A stretch of 52,010 nt of DNA from Lachnospiraceae bacterium UBA4711. GTDB taxonomy: Bacteria; Bacillota; Clostridia; Lachnospirales; Lachnospiraceae. Where the stretch lies: the NCBI GenBank assembly GCA_002404515.1, contig DHJV01000009.1:5596-57605 (forward strand), written 5' to 3'. The position numbers and the translations under genes are program-made. Shown in pieces: positions 33,401 to 40,292 of this stretch. Below the pieces are notes generated by a model. It was not told the DNA's origin. It did not search any database and saw only the letters and a list, made by a program, of their open reading frames with translations. Numbering within the stretch: the stretch's first letter is position 1; the number at the start of each line of letters is the position of its first letter.

Positions 33401-34223
33401 CCTGTGTTGTAATTGTCTGCTTCGGTGTATATGCAGCCGTTGCATCTACATAATTTCCGACGACCTTAAAATCCTTATACTGATCGTACCAGCGTCTGGC
33501 ACTATCAGCGATCAGCTTCATGTGATTAAAAGCTCGGTTGACGTTTTCGCCACTGTTTTTACCTCTTACTGCAGTGATGTTACAGTCTGACACGGTGCTG
33601 TGTACTGCAGCCTGCGTTACGGCTCTTGCCTCGTCGGTCGTCATTGCATACACTTGTCCGGCAATCATCAAGCCTCCGTTTGGTACACCATCAATGATGT
33701 AAGTTCCATATGAACCACCATCCTGTGTATTTCGACCACCTGCAGCATTCGGATCAGCTTTACGACCACCAAAGCCAAACATGAGCATAGAAATATCTGC
33801 TGCAGTGTCCCGATCGGACAGCCACTGTCTGCCCTCTTTATATGCTGCATCATACTGTGCCGAAGATTTTGTTGACTGCATGCAATAAGCTTCTGTCTCT
33901 CGTCCGGATGCATCTTTCGCTACGAGTGCTCCGTGCTTAGACGGTGTGTAATCGGTTGCAGTCACATTCACATAATCAGCGATCACCCATCCATCCCAAT
34001 ACCGGCTGTGGATATAGACTGTCTCGCCTGTGTCGCCAATATCCTGTACTGCAATTCCGTTCTCCTGCAATCCTTCTTCCGTAGTTGCTTCTGCATCTGC
34101 ATCCGAATTGGTTGCTGTTACTTCCTCTGCCCGGATATTGTCAGGCAAAGAAAAAGCCGCGGTTACAGATAGAACCACGGCTGTGAGTAGTGCTGCTATT
34201 CGTTTTTTTCGTTTTGATAGCAT
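30402..34223 (-). CDS. Large surface adhesin with thioester-like domain and SpaA/Cna-B repeats
   Basis: The 1273-aa protein has a signal peptide (IAALLTAVVLSVTAAFSL). An N-terminal region follows with EAYCMQSTK and ARAVTQAAVHST, which fit the Cys and Gln motifs of a thioester adhesin domain. At least four SpaA/prealbumin-like repeats follow (each starting like VLVQKKDSNGT, FELVKLAEGKN, YLKLIKKDDATGK, GTIKLTKNGEK). Next is a VaFE-like domain near residues 1080-1210 (LVCFERLYQITEDGEI), then KPKTGD, a hydrophobic helix and RKKKEDKRHED. The sorting motif has Lys in place of the usual Leu of LPxTG. Thioester adhesins can bind host or cell surfaces covalently; here mating-pair adhesion is inferred. 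Confidence 0.88.
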   Translation of the reverse strand: MLSKRKKRIAALLTAVVLSVTAAFSLPDNIRAEEVTATNSDADAEATTEEGLQENGIAVQDIGDTGETVYIHSRYWDGWVIADYVNVTATDYTPSKHGALVAKDASGRETEAYCMQSTKSSAQYDAAYKEGRQWLSDRDTAADISMLMFGFGGRKADPNAAGGRNTQDGGSYGTYIIDGVPNGGLMIAGQVYAMTTDEARAVTQAAVHSTVSDCNITAVRGKNSGENVNRAFNHMKLIADSARRWYDQYKDFKVVGNYVDATAAYTPKQTITTQVYNVSKNAWENYNGSELTENHKDASGNATFRVVYSSSGLCNKLLTNATTGSVTVKHSGSKMTVNDVSNYYDYLTISADKANQVAFTADYGALTSTTQTVKDTFTNTDITQYVFGQTVTIKAKYKDMQGKKLAFTAKTGTGASHTKYYGDGDKNGVSNYAARIFYSGTYQDACFASPNESLSKSASVTATAQGVGSIKIHKYSASPDITDGNACYSLKGAEFGIFNTMADAQAEKNAVATITTDADGNGSVGNLAYGTYYVKETKASPGYRINNDVYREKVDSDIPVTFDVPEEAGGDPASVLVQKKDSNGTVLLEGCIFAIKYYDVQMDTDPAQAGKSAVRTWYIKTDKRGYADLRNNQYIQSNSDPLYYNESGNPTIPLGTITVQEIQAPEGYVLDDTIHTFRITDNPDSIPHVGVENDRTISNSRMKQPFELVKLAEGKNNSTYPLAGAGFSACRADQLTCVPENYEAAEGEIIVKDDLGLFYIWNQDRAVTLTADGSTELFTDENGYAKSVPLAYGKYIVRETTVPKNFHPVDPFTVNITENSDEPVKLGYFTDKSFKAYLKLIKKDDATGKKILSDSATFKIWSYDDNDYVSFDGVSEFKTKDGELMTPGTLMPGKYRIEESECPDGYYNKLQNLAYDITIDADAVYKIYETPEGQVTDMGVFEYEIDNTSLHGTIKLTKNGEKRIYNETKKEFETSKVKLAGITFKIYADEDILAQDGSGDTVYLKDTLVDTIVTDQDGNASTKELPLGKYRIEEETPIEYEVLEPVKVILSSEGDKTVSTDEDGNIIESIKYEVTINNKLITPDIHTTAKDAVSLTHNGRRRHDSVIIDTVDMNKLIIGSKYRLEGVIMSYETKNPFLTENGSKVIAAREFTADETNMAIDVTYPSIDTLELLGKSLVCFERLYQITEDGEILVAIHENIEDKGQTVTYDSFVGYIDMRVNLLTGGGGQKATTKPKTGDPTRISLILGAALLSGCLIFSLIYRKKKEDKRHED

Positions 34224-34311
34224 CTCTCTTCCTCCTTTTTTTATTTATTTTTTATATAAACAGCCTGATCACTTGATTCAGACTGGAGCTTTCTAAGCGA
34301 TTAAAAGACAT

Positions 34312-34344
34312 CAAAAAAGGAACAACCCTTAGATTGTTCCTTTT
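34312..34344 (-). terminator. Intrinsic terminator between the two surface-protein genes
   Basis: An 11-bp perfect stem (AAAAGGAACAA with TTGTTCCTTTT) can stop both strands; on the minus strand it continues into CCTTTTTTGATG. It lies between the ChW-repeat gene and the large adhesin gene. Confidence 0.8.
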
Positions 34345-34367
34345 ACTTTACCTATTTATTTTATCAT

Positions 34368-35960
34368 CTACTGTACTTCGTAATAGCCATATTCTGGCTC
34401 TGTAACAGTTTCCGTTCCTGTAACCGTTTTTTCCTGCAATCCACCATAAAAATTATTATATTGAGAACCATCTGTTAAATGCCGTCTTGAATGGCACCAC
34501 GGATCTTTTTGTTCATCACCCTCTATATATTCATCACAGTATATTTTCTGATTGCAGCCAAAGCAATACCAATATTCCCTTATTTGTATTATTTCTTTCG
34601 TCTCAGTGTACGCAGGTTCTGTCGCTACCCATACTACCTTGTGTGTTTCCGGTGTCTGTTCATCGCTCCAGTAACCATCACGGACTGTGAAGGTTTCTGT
34701 CCGCTTGGTGCCTGCCTTATTCACACCACAACTGCAGATCACATGGTATTTAGGGTCCCAGAATGCGAAATGCTGTTCCAACTCTTCTTCCGTTCTGTAA
34801 ATATTGTTACAGCTATCACACTGATAATATGTCACCGTCACTGTCTGCTCTGCGATCCACGTTGGCTTGCTTGCATCTGTGCCAGGCTTGGTATTGCTCT
34901 GATTGTTTCCCGGATTTTCTGTTGATCCAGAAGCATTCGCATCATTGAAGCTCTTGGATGTCGTCTGTGTGATGCCCTTAACAGTTGCTCCCGGTGCTGC
35001 AGCTCCCTTCTTCACAAGCATGATCTGAATTGCTTCGAGCCGCTTTCCATAACCGGCGGTTCCGGCACTCTCGCCGTTCTTCGCCCAGCCCATCCAGCCG
35101 AAGGTCTGTGCATGTACCCGGTAATAAATATCGTAATGCTGCGCCAGCTCTCCGGTCAATCTGATCCGAATTGCTTCGAGCCGCTTTGCCTGTCCGCTTG
35201 TCCCTGAAAGCGCTCCATCACTTACCCAGTCCATCCAGCCATAGGTCTGTACGTGCGTCTGATACTCGACGCTGCCGTTATAGCTGCTCCGCGCATCGAT
35301 GCTGATTGCTTCGAGCCGCTTTGCCTGTCCAGTCGTTCCGCTTACGCTTCCGTCTTTCGCCCATTTGGTTTCCCAGCCGTATGTCTGCCGGTGTACCCGG
35401 TAGTTGATGCTTGGTGTCTCAGATGCTGTATTCTTCGGAATAATTTGAATCTTGACCTCTTCCAGTCTCTTTGCTTCGCCCGTTGTGCCTGCCAACGCAC
35501 CATTATATACCCAGCCTTGATTATCCCCATATGTCTGAATGTGTACACGGTAGCGGACATCATAATGGTTTGCAAGCTCTCCTGTAAGCCGGATCTGCAT
35601 CGCTTCCAAGCGCTTACCCTGTCCGGTTGTACCAGCTGGCTGACCACTTGTAGTCCAATCCGTCCATCCGTAAGTCTGTCTATGTACGCGATACTGAATC
35701 GTTCCTGTATAACCTGTGTTATTCTGCAGGTTGGCGGTGATTGATTCTACCCGCTTTGCCTGTCCTCTCGTACCAAGCACAAGCGTCTCAATTCCATTCT
35801 CGTAAGTGATTCGTCCGTTTGTGTCACCGTAGCTCTGCACGTGTGCTTTTCCGGACATTCCGATCGATGCAGCAGCTTTGCTCTCAACCGCCGGAAGCTG
35901 CGTGATCATGAGCAGTGCTGCAAGAAGTGTTGCTGCAAGTTTTTTCATACCTTTCTTCAT
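34368..35960 (-). CDS. Secreted ChW-repeat protein with cysteine-rich C-terminus
   Basis: The 530-aa protein has a signal peptide (LAATLLAALLMITQLPAV) and then six ChW (clostridial hydrophobic W) repeats, each with a pattern such as QTYGW-DW--G-L-GT-GQAKRLEAI. The C-terminal 190 residues hold four Cys pairs (YQCDSCNNIY, VICSCGV, YWYCFGCNQKI) that could bind zinc. ChW repeats are typical of clostridial surface and adhesion proteins. It has its own strong promoter upstream, so it can be expressed apart from the operon leader. ATG 35960 follows GGGAGG. Confidence 0.85.
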   Translation of the reverse strand: MKKGMKKLAATLLAALLMITQLPAVESKAAASIGMSGKAHVQSYGDTNGRITYENGIETLVLGTRGQAKRVESITANLQNNTGYTGTIQYRVHRQTYGWTDWTTSGQPAGTTGQGKRLEAMQIRLTGELANHYDVRYRVHIQTYGDNQGWVYNGALAGTTGEAKRLEEVKIQIIPKNTASETPSINYRVHRQTYGWETKWAKDGSVSGTTGQAKRLEAISIDARSSYNGSVEYQTHVQTYGWMDWVSDGALSGTSGQAKRLEAIRIRLTGELAQHYDIYYRVHAQTFGWMGWAKNGESAGTAGYGKRLEAIQIMLVKKGAAAPGATVKGITQTTSKSFNDANASGSTENPGNNQSNTKPGTDASKPTWIAEQTVTVTYYQCDSCNNIYRTEEELEQHFAFWDPKYHVICSCGVNKAGTKRTETFTVRDGYWSDEQTPETHKVVWVATEPAYTETKEIIQIREYWYCFGCNQKIYCDEYIEGDEQKDPWCHSRRHLTDGSQYNNFYGGLQEKTVTGTETVTEPEYGYYEVQ

Positions 35961-36011
35961 ATTGATTCCTCCCATCTTGTAAGATTATTATACCATATTA
36001 TCCCTAATTAT

Positions 36012-36040
36012 AATATATCACGCAAACTATATTTTGTCAA
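36012..36040 (-). promoter_or_regulatory. Promoter of the ChW-repeat gene
   Basis: TTGACA (36040-36035) and TATATT (36017-36012) are 17 bp apart on the minus strand, about 50 bp before the gene start. It would also drive the adhesins downstream, past the terminator at 34.3 kb. Confidence 0.8.
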
Positions 36041-36049
36041 TGTATATTC

Positions 36050-36502
36050 TCATTGTTTATCATATTTTTGGCGGAGTTTCTCAAGTTCTTTATTGTTTTC
36101 ACTCATCAACGATATATTGCGGAACCAGTTGTCTTCGGATATCTCATTTCTTACAAGCTCTCTTTCCGCTTGATTACAATCGAGCTCAAATTCCGGATAA
36201 AAAGAAATAAATAACTGTTCAAGCTCCTCATGACATGGCTGCTTTCTATCCTTAGCTTCATTTTTTAATTTGGTTAAAGGTTTCTCTACCTTACGATATA
36301 ATCGACCTGCAATCTCTTCGTTCTTGATCCGGACAGTTCTTTTTTTGTACCTCTTTCCATCACAGACGTAGATATATACATGCTGTCCCTTCACGGCATC
36401 TATACAGTCTTCAATAAATTCTATGAGACTAAAGTCACAATAAAGGGCAAGTGCACTTATAGACACACAAATTATAACCATGACTGCTATTATTGGTTGC
36501 AT
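36050..36502 (-). CDS. Hypothetical protein with N-terminal membrane segment
   Basis: The 150-aa protein starts with a membrane segment (IIAVMVIICVSISALALYC), followed by a basic/acidic helical region. The end, ELEKLRQKYDKQ, is helical. No family was recognised. The ATG at 36502 lies inside the upstream gene and has GGAGAAA before it. The gene ends just before the ChW-gene promoter. Confidence 0.65.
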   Translation of the reverse strand: MQPIIAVMVIICVSISALALYCDFSLIEFIEDCIDAVKGQHVYIYVCDGKRYKKRTVRIKNEEIAGRLYRKVEKPLTKLKNEAKDRKQPCHEELEQLFISFYPEFELDCNQAERELVRNEISEDNWFRNISLMSENNKELEKLRQKYDKQ

Positions 36503-36762
36503 GATAATTTCTCCTTATCTGTTGTAATTCCATTCTTCAACGCACTTCTGTGAGTGTAAATGCCTACGATACTTCGATTGATTTTATCGTTAACCTGTCC
36601 AAGCTCATACTCCAACTCAGACAGTCTCAGGCTATCACTACTCGTCGAGACTACCGCATATTTCTGGCAGAGCACTGATAGCTGCGCAAGCGCAGTTAAG
36701 ATTGCCTCCGCTTCAGAGCGATCCATGCAAATCTGTTGCATCATTTCTTTGCTATTTATCAT
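36490..36762 (-). CDS. Small helical hypothetical protein
   Basis: The 90-aa protein looks helical (SEAEAILTALAQLSVLCQKY; LSELEYELGQVNDKI). AGGAGG precedes ATG 36762, which overlaps the end of the upstream coiled-coil gene by 11 bases; its own end overlaps the next gene. Such chained overlaps suggest fixed stoichiometry with the neighbours. Function is unknown. Confidence 0.65.
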   Translation of the reverse strand: MINSKEMMQQICMDRSEAEAILTALAQLSVLCQKYAVVSTSSDSLRLSELEYELGQVNDKINRSIVGIYTHRSALKNGITTDKEKLSCNQ

Positions 36763-37993
36763 AGATTATGTCCTCCTGTTTTACATCGCTTCCAGCTGTC
36801 ATTTCTTTTTCCCTTTTGGCTAGAAATACTTCTACAATCTGCTTTAGCGCGCGAGCATCCTTTCCACTGTCAATCATATCTTTCAGTATCTGATCAGACA
36901 GACCACACTTCGCAGCCATTGCAATTACATCGAGCTGAGATGATGAAAGATTGCTCTGCATCATATACGTGCTAATATCGAAATCCGGTGGAAGAGGAAG
37001 ATTCCTACCGGATCGTTTTGGTGATGGAGCAGGCATCTGTTTTTTTGACTTTTTCCCGGTGAACCATCCTCTCTTTTCTTTCTGTCTGCCATTGCCCGGA
37101 TCTGCTCCATGCTCAAGCATATCGATTCGATGATACAGCTCCTCCATTTCCTGATTGCGCCGGTTTTCAGCATCGTACTCCTTCTTCTTTGCTAAGAACA
37201 TCTCCTGTGCGATCTTTTCGGCTTCCATCTGGATAAGCTGCTCCTTGCTTTTCTTCTCCCGTTCTGCTTTCTTTTCCTCCTGCAGATTAGTAAGCTCCTC
37301 TTTTACTTCAGCAAGCTCCATATCCTTTTCTTTCATCTGCTGTTCATAAGATGCTATCTTTTCTTCTGTCTCTTTCTGGTATTTCGCCAGATCTTCTTTA
37401 TACTCATTCACAAGTTTGCTCATCGTATTAAGCGGTGCGTCCAGCATGTTGACGATCGCGCTCTCAACCTTCGCGGCGTCATATTTTGCCATCATTTCCT
37501 TATATGTAAGAGCCGGCTTCATATCTGTGACCAGTTCTTCGCTGCATCCGGAAAAATACATAAATTTGATAACCTCGCGTTGCTCATAGTTATACTCCAG
37601 AGATATCAATCGTTCTATGTATTTTCTTGGAATCTTCAGTTGTAGCGCTGAATTGACCTGGGCGCGCACTTTCTTCCACTCTTCATCCAGATGTCCTAAT
37701 CCCTTATTCACATCACAAAAGCGATCATATAGATACGTTATATAGCTTTTGTATGAAAGCTTGTCTATATCACCTTCTGTTTGATCTCCATTTTTTTGGA
37801 CATGTTGCGGCTGCATCGTCTGTGGCTGCGTATTTTCTTGTATCACAGGTGTTGTAACCGCTTCTACCGGAGCAACCGGATCAGGTTCTATATTATGTGT
37901 GTCTGCTTCCTGCACGTCCGGATCCGGATTCTCATCTTCGACATACAAATCCTCATCTTCATCCATAAATTCATCTGTGTAATTTTCATCCAT
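36752..37993 (-). CDS. Coiled-coil cytoplasmic protein
   Basis: The 413-aa protein has a very acidic N-terminus (MDEDEDLYVEDENPD), a globular part at about 80-200, a long coiled coil at about 200-295 (EEKIASYEQQMKEKDMELAE), and a basic Pro-rich linker (KKSKQMPAPSPKRSGRN). It ends in a C-terminal segment that reads like a UBA/helical repeat (LDVIAMAAKCGLSDQILKDM). No family was recognised. It overlaps the J-like gene by eight bases and is probably one of the first products of the secretion operon. Confidence 0.7.
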   Translation of the reverse strand: MDENYTDEFMDEDEDLYVEDENPDPDVQEADTHNIEPDPVAPVEAVTTPVIQENTQPQTMQPQHVQKNGDQTEGDIDKLSYKSYITYLYDRFCDVNKGLGHLDEEWKKVRAQVNSALQLKIPRKYIERLISLEYNYEQREVIKFMYFSGCSEELVTDMKPALTYKEMMAKYDAAKVESAIVNMLDAPLNTMSKLVNEYKEDLAKYQKETEEKIASYEQQMKEKDMELAEVKEELTNLQEEKKAEREKKSKEQLIQMEAEKIAQEMFLAKKKEYDAENRRNQEMEELYHRIDMLEHGADPGNGRQKEKRGWFTGKKSKKQMPAPSPKRSGRNLPLPPDFDISTYMMQSNLSSSQLDVIAMAAKCGLSDQILKDMIDSGKDARALKQIVEVFLAKREKEMTAGSDVKQEDIIYDK

Positions 37994-38507
37994 TGTTCTT
38001 TCCCTCCTTAACGATATATTCCCAGTTGTAGTGCTTCAGGAACCGGTTTGCTCTGCGTACATAAAAGTGTCCAAGTAAGTCTATCGCGGCAAATCCTGCC
38101 AGCATGATAATCTCATACCTATGCAGCGCGCAAAATGTCACTATGTCCGGCAGCGCTCCTGTGTTTTTCCATTTGTATATTCCAAAACCAGCTATCGCTA
38201 CTATAATCACGAAAAGGAAGCACCAATAAAAAGAAAAAAGGGCATCCAGCACGGTTAGAATCACCCTTGCGATTGCTTTACATATTCGATATATTACCGG
38301 CACATTCCGATATTTGTGGATGCCTAGCGATAGATCATACTTCTGCCGGCGAACCGGATCCGTTAAAATGTAATATGCAGTTTTATATTGCTCTGCCATT
38401 GCAGGCGTAGCCTGCTCCATCTTTTCATTATAAGCTGCTTTGATCTGCTCAGTCGAAGCGTTGATTGGAAGCTGCAGCAGCTCATAGTGATTCACGACAA
38501 ATGCCAT
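37986..38507 (-). CDS. J-domain-like membrane protein lacking HPD
   Basis: The first 60 residues (YELLQLPINASTEQIKAAYN, then YKTAYYILTDPVRRQKYDLS) follow the DnaJ J-domain pattern. The HPD tripeptide that stimulates DnaK is absent; the region reads MEQATPAMAEQYK. Two membrane segments follow (LFVIIVAIAGFGIYKW and a helix near IIMLAGFAAIDLLG). It is therefore probably a J-like scaffold rather than an active co-chaperone. It is the first gene after the operon leader. ATG 38507 follows CAGGAGA. Confidence 0.75.
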   Translation of the reverse strand: MAFVVNHYELLQLPINASTEQIKAAYNEKMEQATPAMAEQYKTAYYILTDPVRRQKYDLSLGIHKYRNVPVIYRICKAIARVILTVLDALFSFYWCFLFVIIVAIAGFGIYKWKNTGALPDIVTFCALHRYEIIMLAGFAAIDLLGHFYVRRANRFLKHYNWEYIVKEGKNNG

Positions 38508-38570
38508 TTGCTTAATCTCCTGTTATTAAATTGTTCCTCCTCGCCCGCTCTCTACCTTTAGCAAGGCAAC

Positions 38571-38598
38571 AAAAAACCACGAACTTTCATTCGTGGTT
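38571..38598 (-). terminator. Intrinsic terminator in the leader of the secretion operon
   Basis: On the minus strand AACCACGA pairs with TCGTGGTT, followed by TTTTGTTGCC. It lies 60 bases before the first gene of the operon and downstream of the only visible promoter, so it must be read through for expression. Confidence 0.75.
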
Positions 38599-38641
38599 AT
38601 CATTGCCCTATTAAAGAAGGGGAAAAGAAAAATGCTATTAA

Positions 38642-38746
38642 CTGGAGGTGCTACAAAATTGCTGAGTTTGTAAGGAACAATTCTGTATGAGGGTGTCTCT
38701 CATCCACCTCCAGCAATTATAGTGTAACACACCTGTATGAGGGTGT
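38642..38746 (-). promoter_or_regulatory. Promoter and regulatory repeats of the secretion operon
   Basis: A TATAAT box lies at 38721-38716, but no TTGACA is found 16-19 bp upstream; the position reads ACCCTC. Two identical copies of CTGTATGAGGGTGT (38683-38696, 38733-38746) lie exactly 50 bp apart, one over the missing -35 and one downstream of the start. CACCTCCAG (38705-38713) and CTGGAGGTG (38642-38650) form an inverted pair across the same stretch. This suggests a regulator-dependent promoter with paired binding sites. Confidence 0.6.
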
Positions 38747-38750
38747 AAAC

Positions 38751-38812
38751 GTGATTCTTGTGGTTTTTGTGATTCTTGTGGTTTTCGTGGTTTTCGTGGT
38801 TTTTGTGGTTCT
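38751..38812. repeat. Tandem 9-bp GTGGTTTTT-type repeats (about seven copies)
   Basis: Seven head-to-tail copies of GTGGTTTTT-like 9-mers with variants GTGATTCTT and GTGGTTTTC. Shorter runs of the same motif occur at about 7434-7460, 15360-15385 and 39572-39600. On the minus strand it could encode Pro-Gln-Lys repeats; here no ORF with a ribosome site is supported. Confidence 0.8.
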
Positions 38813-38822
38813 GTATACCTTA

Positions 38823-39230
38823 TCAATTTATCCTAAAATCTTTAGAATCGCACACGGGAATAGATATATTCTGATAGTCCCTTATGTTTCTTGTAATTAT
38901 ACAATCAATTCCATTATCCATTGCAGTATTTACCATAACTGCATCCTCATAATCTTTTATATCAGAAATAATTGCATCTATACAGGATTTACCTGTTGTA
39001 TCTAAAATTGTAACTAGCTTAAACAATTTTTTCATAACATCCTTTGCTGCTTCCGTATCATGCAACGCCTTTCGCGTAATGTAATATATATCCGTACATG
39101 AATTTGCAGTTATGCAGCCATTAATTTTTTTGTCTCCAATTAGATAAAAAATTTTCTTCGCATCATCGGAAAACGGAACTCTGTTTTGGAGAAGATCAAT
39201 TACGACGCAAGTATCTATTAAAACTTTCAT
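38823..39230 (-). CDS. PIN-domain (VapC-like) toxin
   Basis: The 135-aa protein has the PIN acidic residues in VLIDTCVVIDLL (first Asp), DIYYITRKAL region, and DYEDAVMVNTAMD followed by CIITRNIRDY. PIN toxins are metal-dependent ribonucleases. It overlaps the antitoxin gene by four bases. The GTGG repeat tract begins just after its end. Confidence 0.88.
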   Translation of the reverse strand: MKVLIDTCVVIDLLQNRVPFSDDAKKIFYLIGDKKINGCITANSCTDIYYITRKALHDTEAAKDVMKKLFKLVTILDTTGKSCIDAIISDIKDYEDAVMVNTAMDNGIDCIITRNIRDYQNISIPVCDSKDFRIN

Positions 39231-39442
39231 ATTTTGTTCATCCTTTCTTCTCTCGCATCCTCCAGAGTTACTGTTTGCGGCACTATTCCAATAAGACTAT
39301 CAACCGTCTCTTTAAGATCAGGATATGGTGTCGATAATTTTGCAATTACTTTCCCATTTCTCGTGATGTATATATCCTCTGTGTTTGCTAAATCTAAATA
39401 TTTACCTAAGTTTGCTTTAAATTCAGACGCAGTCACTGACAT
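39227..39442 (-). CDS. Phd/YefM-family antitoxin of the PIN toxin
   Basis: The 71-aa protein starts MSVTASEFKANLGKYLDLA and has EDIYITRNGKVIAKLS, the Phd/YefM N-terminal DNA-binding fold; the acidic C-terminal helix (DAREERMNKI) would bind the toxin. ATG 39442 follows AGAGGTG. Longer in-frame starts lack a ribosome site. Confidence 0.87.
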   Translation of the reverse strand: MSVTASEFKANLGKYLDLANTEDIYITRNGKVIAKLSTPYPDLKETVDSLIGIVPQTVTLEDAREERMNKI

Positions 39443-39469
39443 TTTGATCACCTCTTTCTCTTTTTCTAT

Positions 39470-39499
39470 ATTATATTCTATATCGTACAATAATATCAA
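39470..39499 (-). promoter_or_regulatory. Promoter of the PIN TA module
   Basis: On the minus strand TTGATA (39499-39494) and TATAAT (39475-39470) are 18 bp apart, about 28 bp before the antitoxin start. Confidence 0.65.
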
Positions 39500-39570
39500 T
39501 ATTCTGTTCGATTTATTTATCAATTTGTACAATCTTTGATATGTTCGTAACCCTTGCTTTTCTTCTAAAA

Positions 39571-39600
39571 TTTTGTGGTTTTTGTGGTTTCTGTGGTTCG
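39571..39600. repeat. Short run of the GTGGTTTTT repeat
   Basis: Three 9-bp units (TTGTGGTTT, TTGTGGTTT, CTGTGGTTC) lie just after the RelE-type gene. The motif matches those at the 3' ends of the relaxase and pentapeptide genes but here is outside any supported gene. Confidence 0.75.
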
Positions 39601-39615
39601 TCGATTACAATAAAA

Positions 39616-39957
39616 CTATCTACTGCCTCCAGTATCTAAGCTCTGCCGAAGAATGGACATCCATTTGCTTTTTTGATAAAGAAAACGAACTACTATTACT
39701 GTTTGGTTTTTCTCATCGATCGTATAAAAAGCAAGATAATTGTTGACAATAATAAAGCGAATCCCCCAACTTGCTAATATTGGATCGTCTACTAAGCGAA
39801 ACCTCTGTGGTAGTTCTGCCAATGAACCAATCTGCTCATTTGCAACATTAAGCAGATTGTCCGCAGCTGATGGATTTTTGAGAATAAAATCGATATAATC
39901 CATAGCTCTTAAAATGTCGTGTTCTGCTGTAGATGTGATATGAATTTGATAAATCAT
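39616..39957 (-). CDS. RelE/ParE-family toxin
   Basis: The 113-aa protein reads YQIHITSTAEHDILRAMDYI, then LPQRFRLVDDP and GIRFIIVNNYLAFYTID with VVRFLYQKSKW, the RelE/ParE pattern of an N-terminal helix pair and a C-terminal sheet. The start overlaps the antitoxin by four bases. Whether it targets gyrase or ribosome-bound mRNA cannot be read from the sequence. Confidence 0.87.
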   Translation of the reverse strand: MIYQIHITSTAEHDILRAMDYIDFILKNPSAADNLLNVANEQIGSLAELPQRFRLVDDPILASWGIRFIIVNNYLAFYTIDEKNQTVIVVRFLYQKSKWMSILRQSLDTGGSR

Positions 39958-40214
39958 CGGTTACGACTCCTAATATCAGCCATGGCTTCAGAAAATAAAC
40001 GGGTGTTACCTGATGCAATATCATCCATTCCATCCTTTATCTGGCTGTAAAGTTCAAAACGACTAGCCATTTCCTCATAAGTTTCAATACTCATAACCGC
40101 AAGGTCACCTTTTCCATTCTTTGTAATGAACACAGGTTCAGAAAACTTATGGCAAAAAGTAGATATTTCGTTGTAATTATTTCTTAAATCCGCACTTGAT
40201 TTGATTGCTGGCAT
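39954..40214 (-). CDS. Phd/YefM-family antitoxin (RelB-like partner)
   Basis: The 86-aa protein has SSADLRNNYNEISTFCH and PVFITKNGKGDLAVMSIETY, a Phd/YefM-type N-terminus closely resembling the antitoxin at 26952-27209. GGAGGCGAG precedes the ATG. It and its toxin form the first genes transcribed after the large structured RNA. Confidence 0.87.
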   Translation of the reverse strand: MPAIKSSADLRNNYNEISTFCHKFSEPVFITKNGKGDLAVMSIETYEEMASRFELYSQIKDGMDDIASGNTRLFSEAMADIRSRNR

Positions 40215-40240
40215 AACCTCGCCTCCTTTTATATATCAAA

Positions 40241-40269
40241 ATTATACACAAATTTTTGTATAAGTTCAA
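40241..40269 (-). promoter_or_regulatory. Promoter of the RelE-type TA module
   Basis: TTGAAC (40269-40264) and TATAAT (40246-40241) are 17 bp apart on the minus strand. The spacer holds a near-palindrome, ATACAAAAATTTGTGTAT, a candidate autoregulatory operator. Confidence 0.8.
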
Positions 40270-40292
40270 CATCTTTTACCCTCTAAACCTAC

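Noticed and set aside
34491..34925. 144-codon plus-strand ORF and others opposite the surface-protein genes
   Set aside because: Antisense to genes with signal peptides, ChW or SpaA repeats; no ribosome sites.
38638..38680. Tiny plus-strand ORF of 13 codons after GAAGGGGAAAAG
   Set aside because: Too short to support and lies within the operon leader; no matching features around it.
38751..38812. 9-bp repeats as a CRISPR array or a coding gene (minus strand, Pro/Gln/Lys-rich)
   Set aside because: No spacers; the possible 62-codon frame has no convincing ribosome site and most of it is repeat and regulatory DNA.
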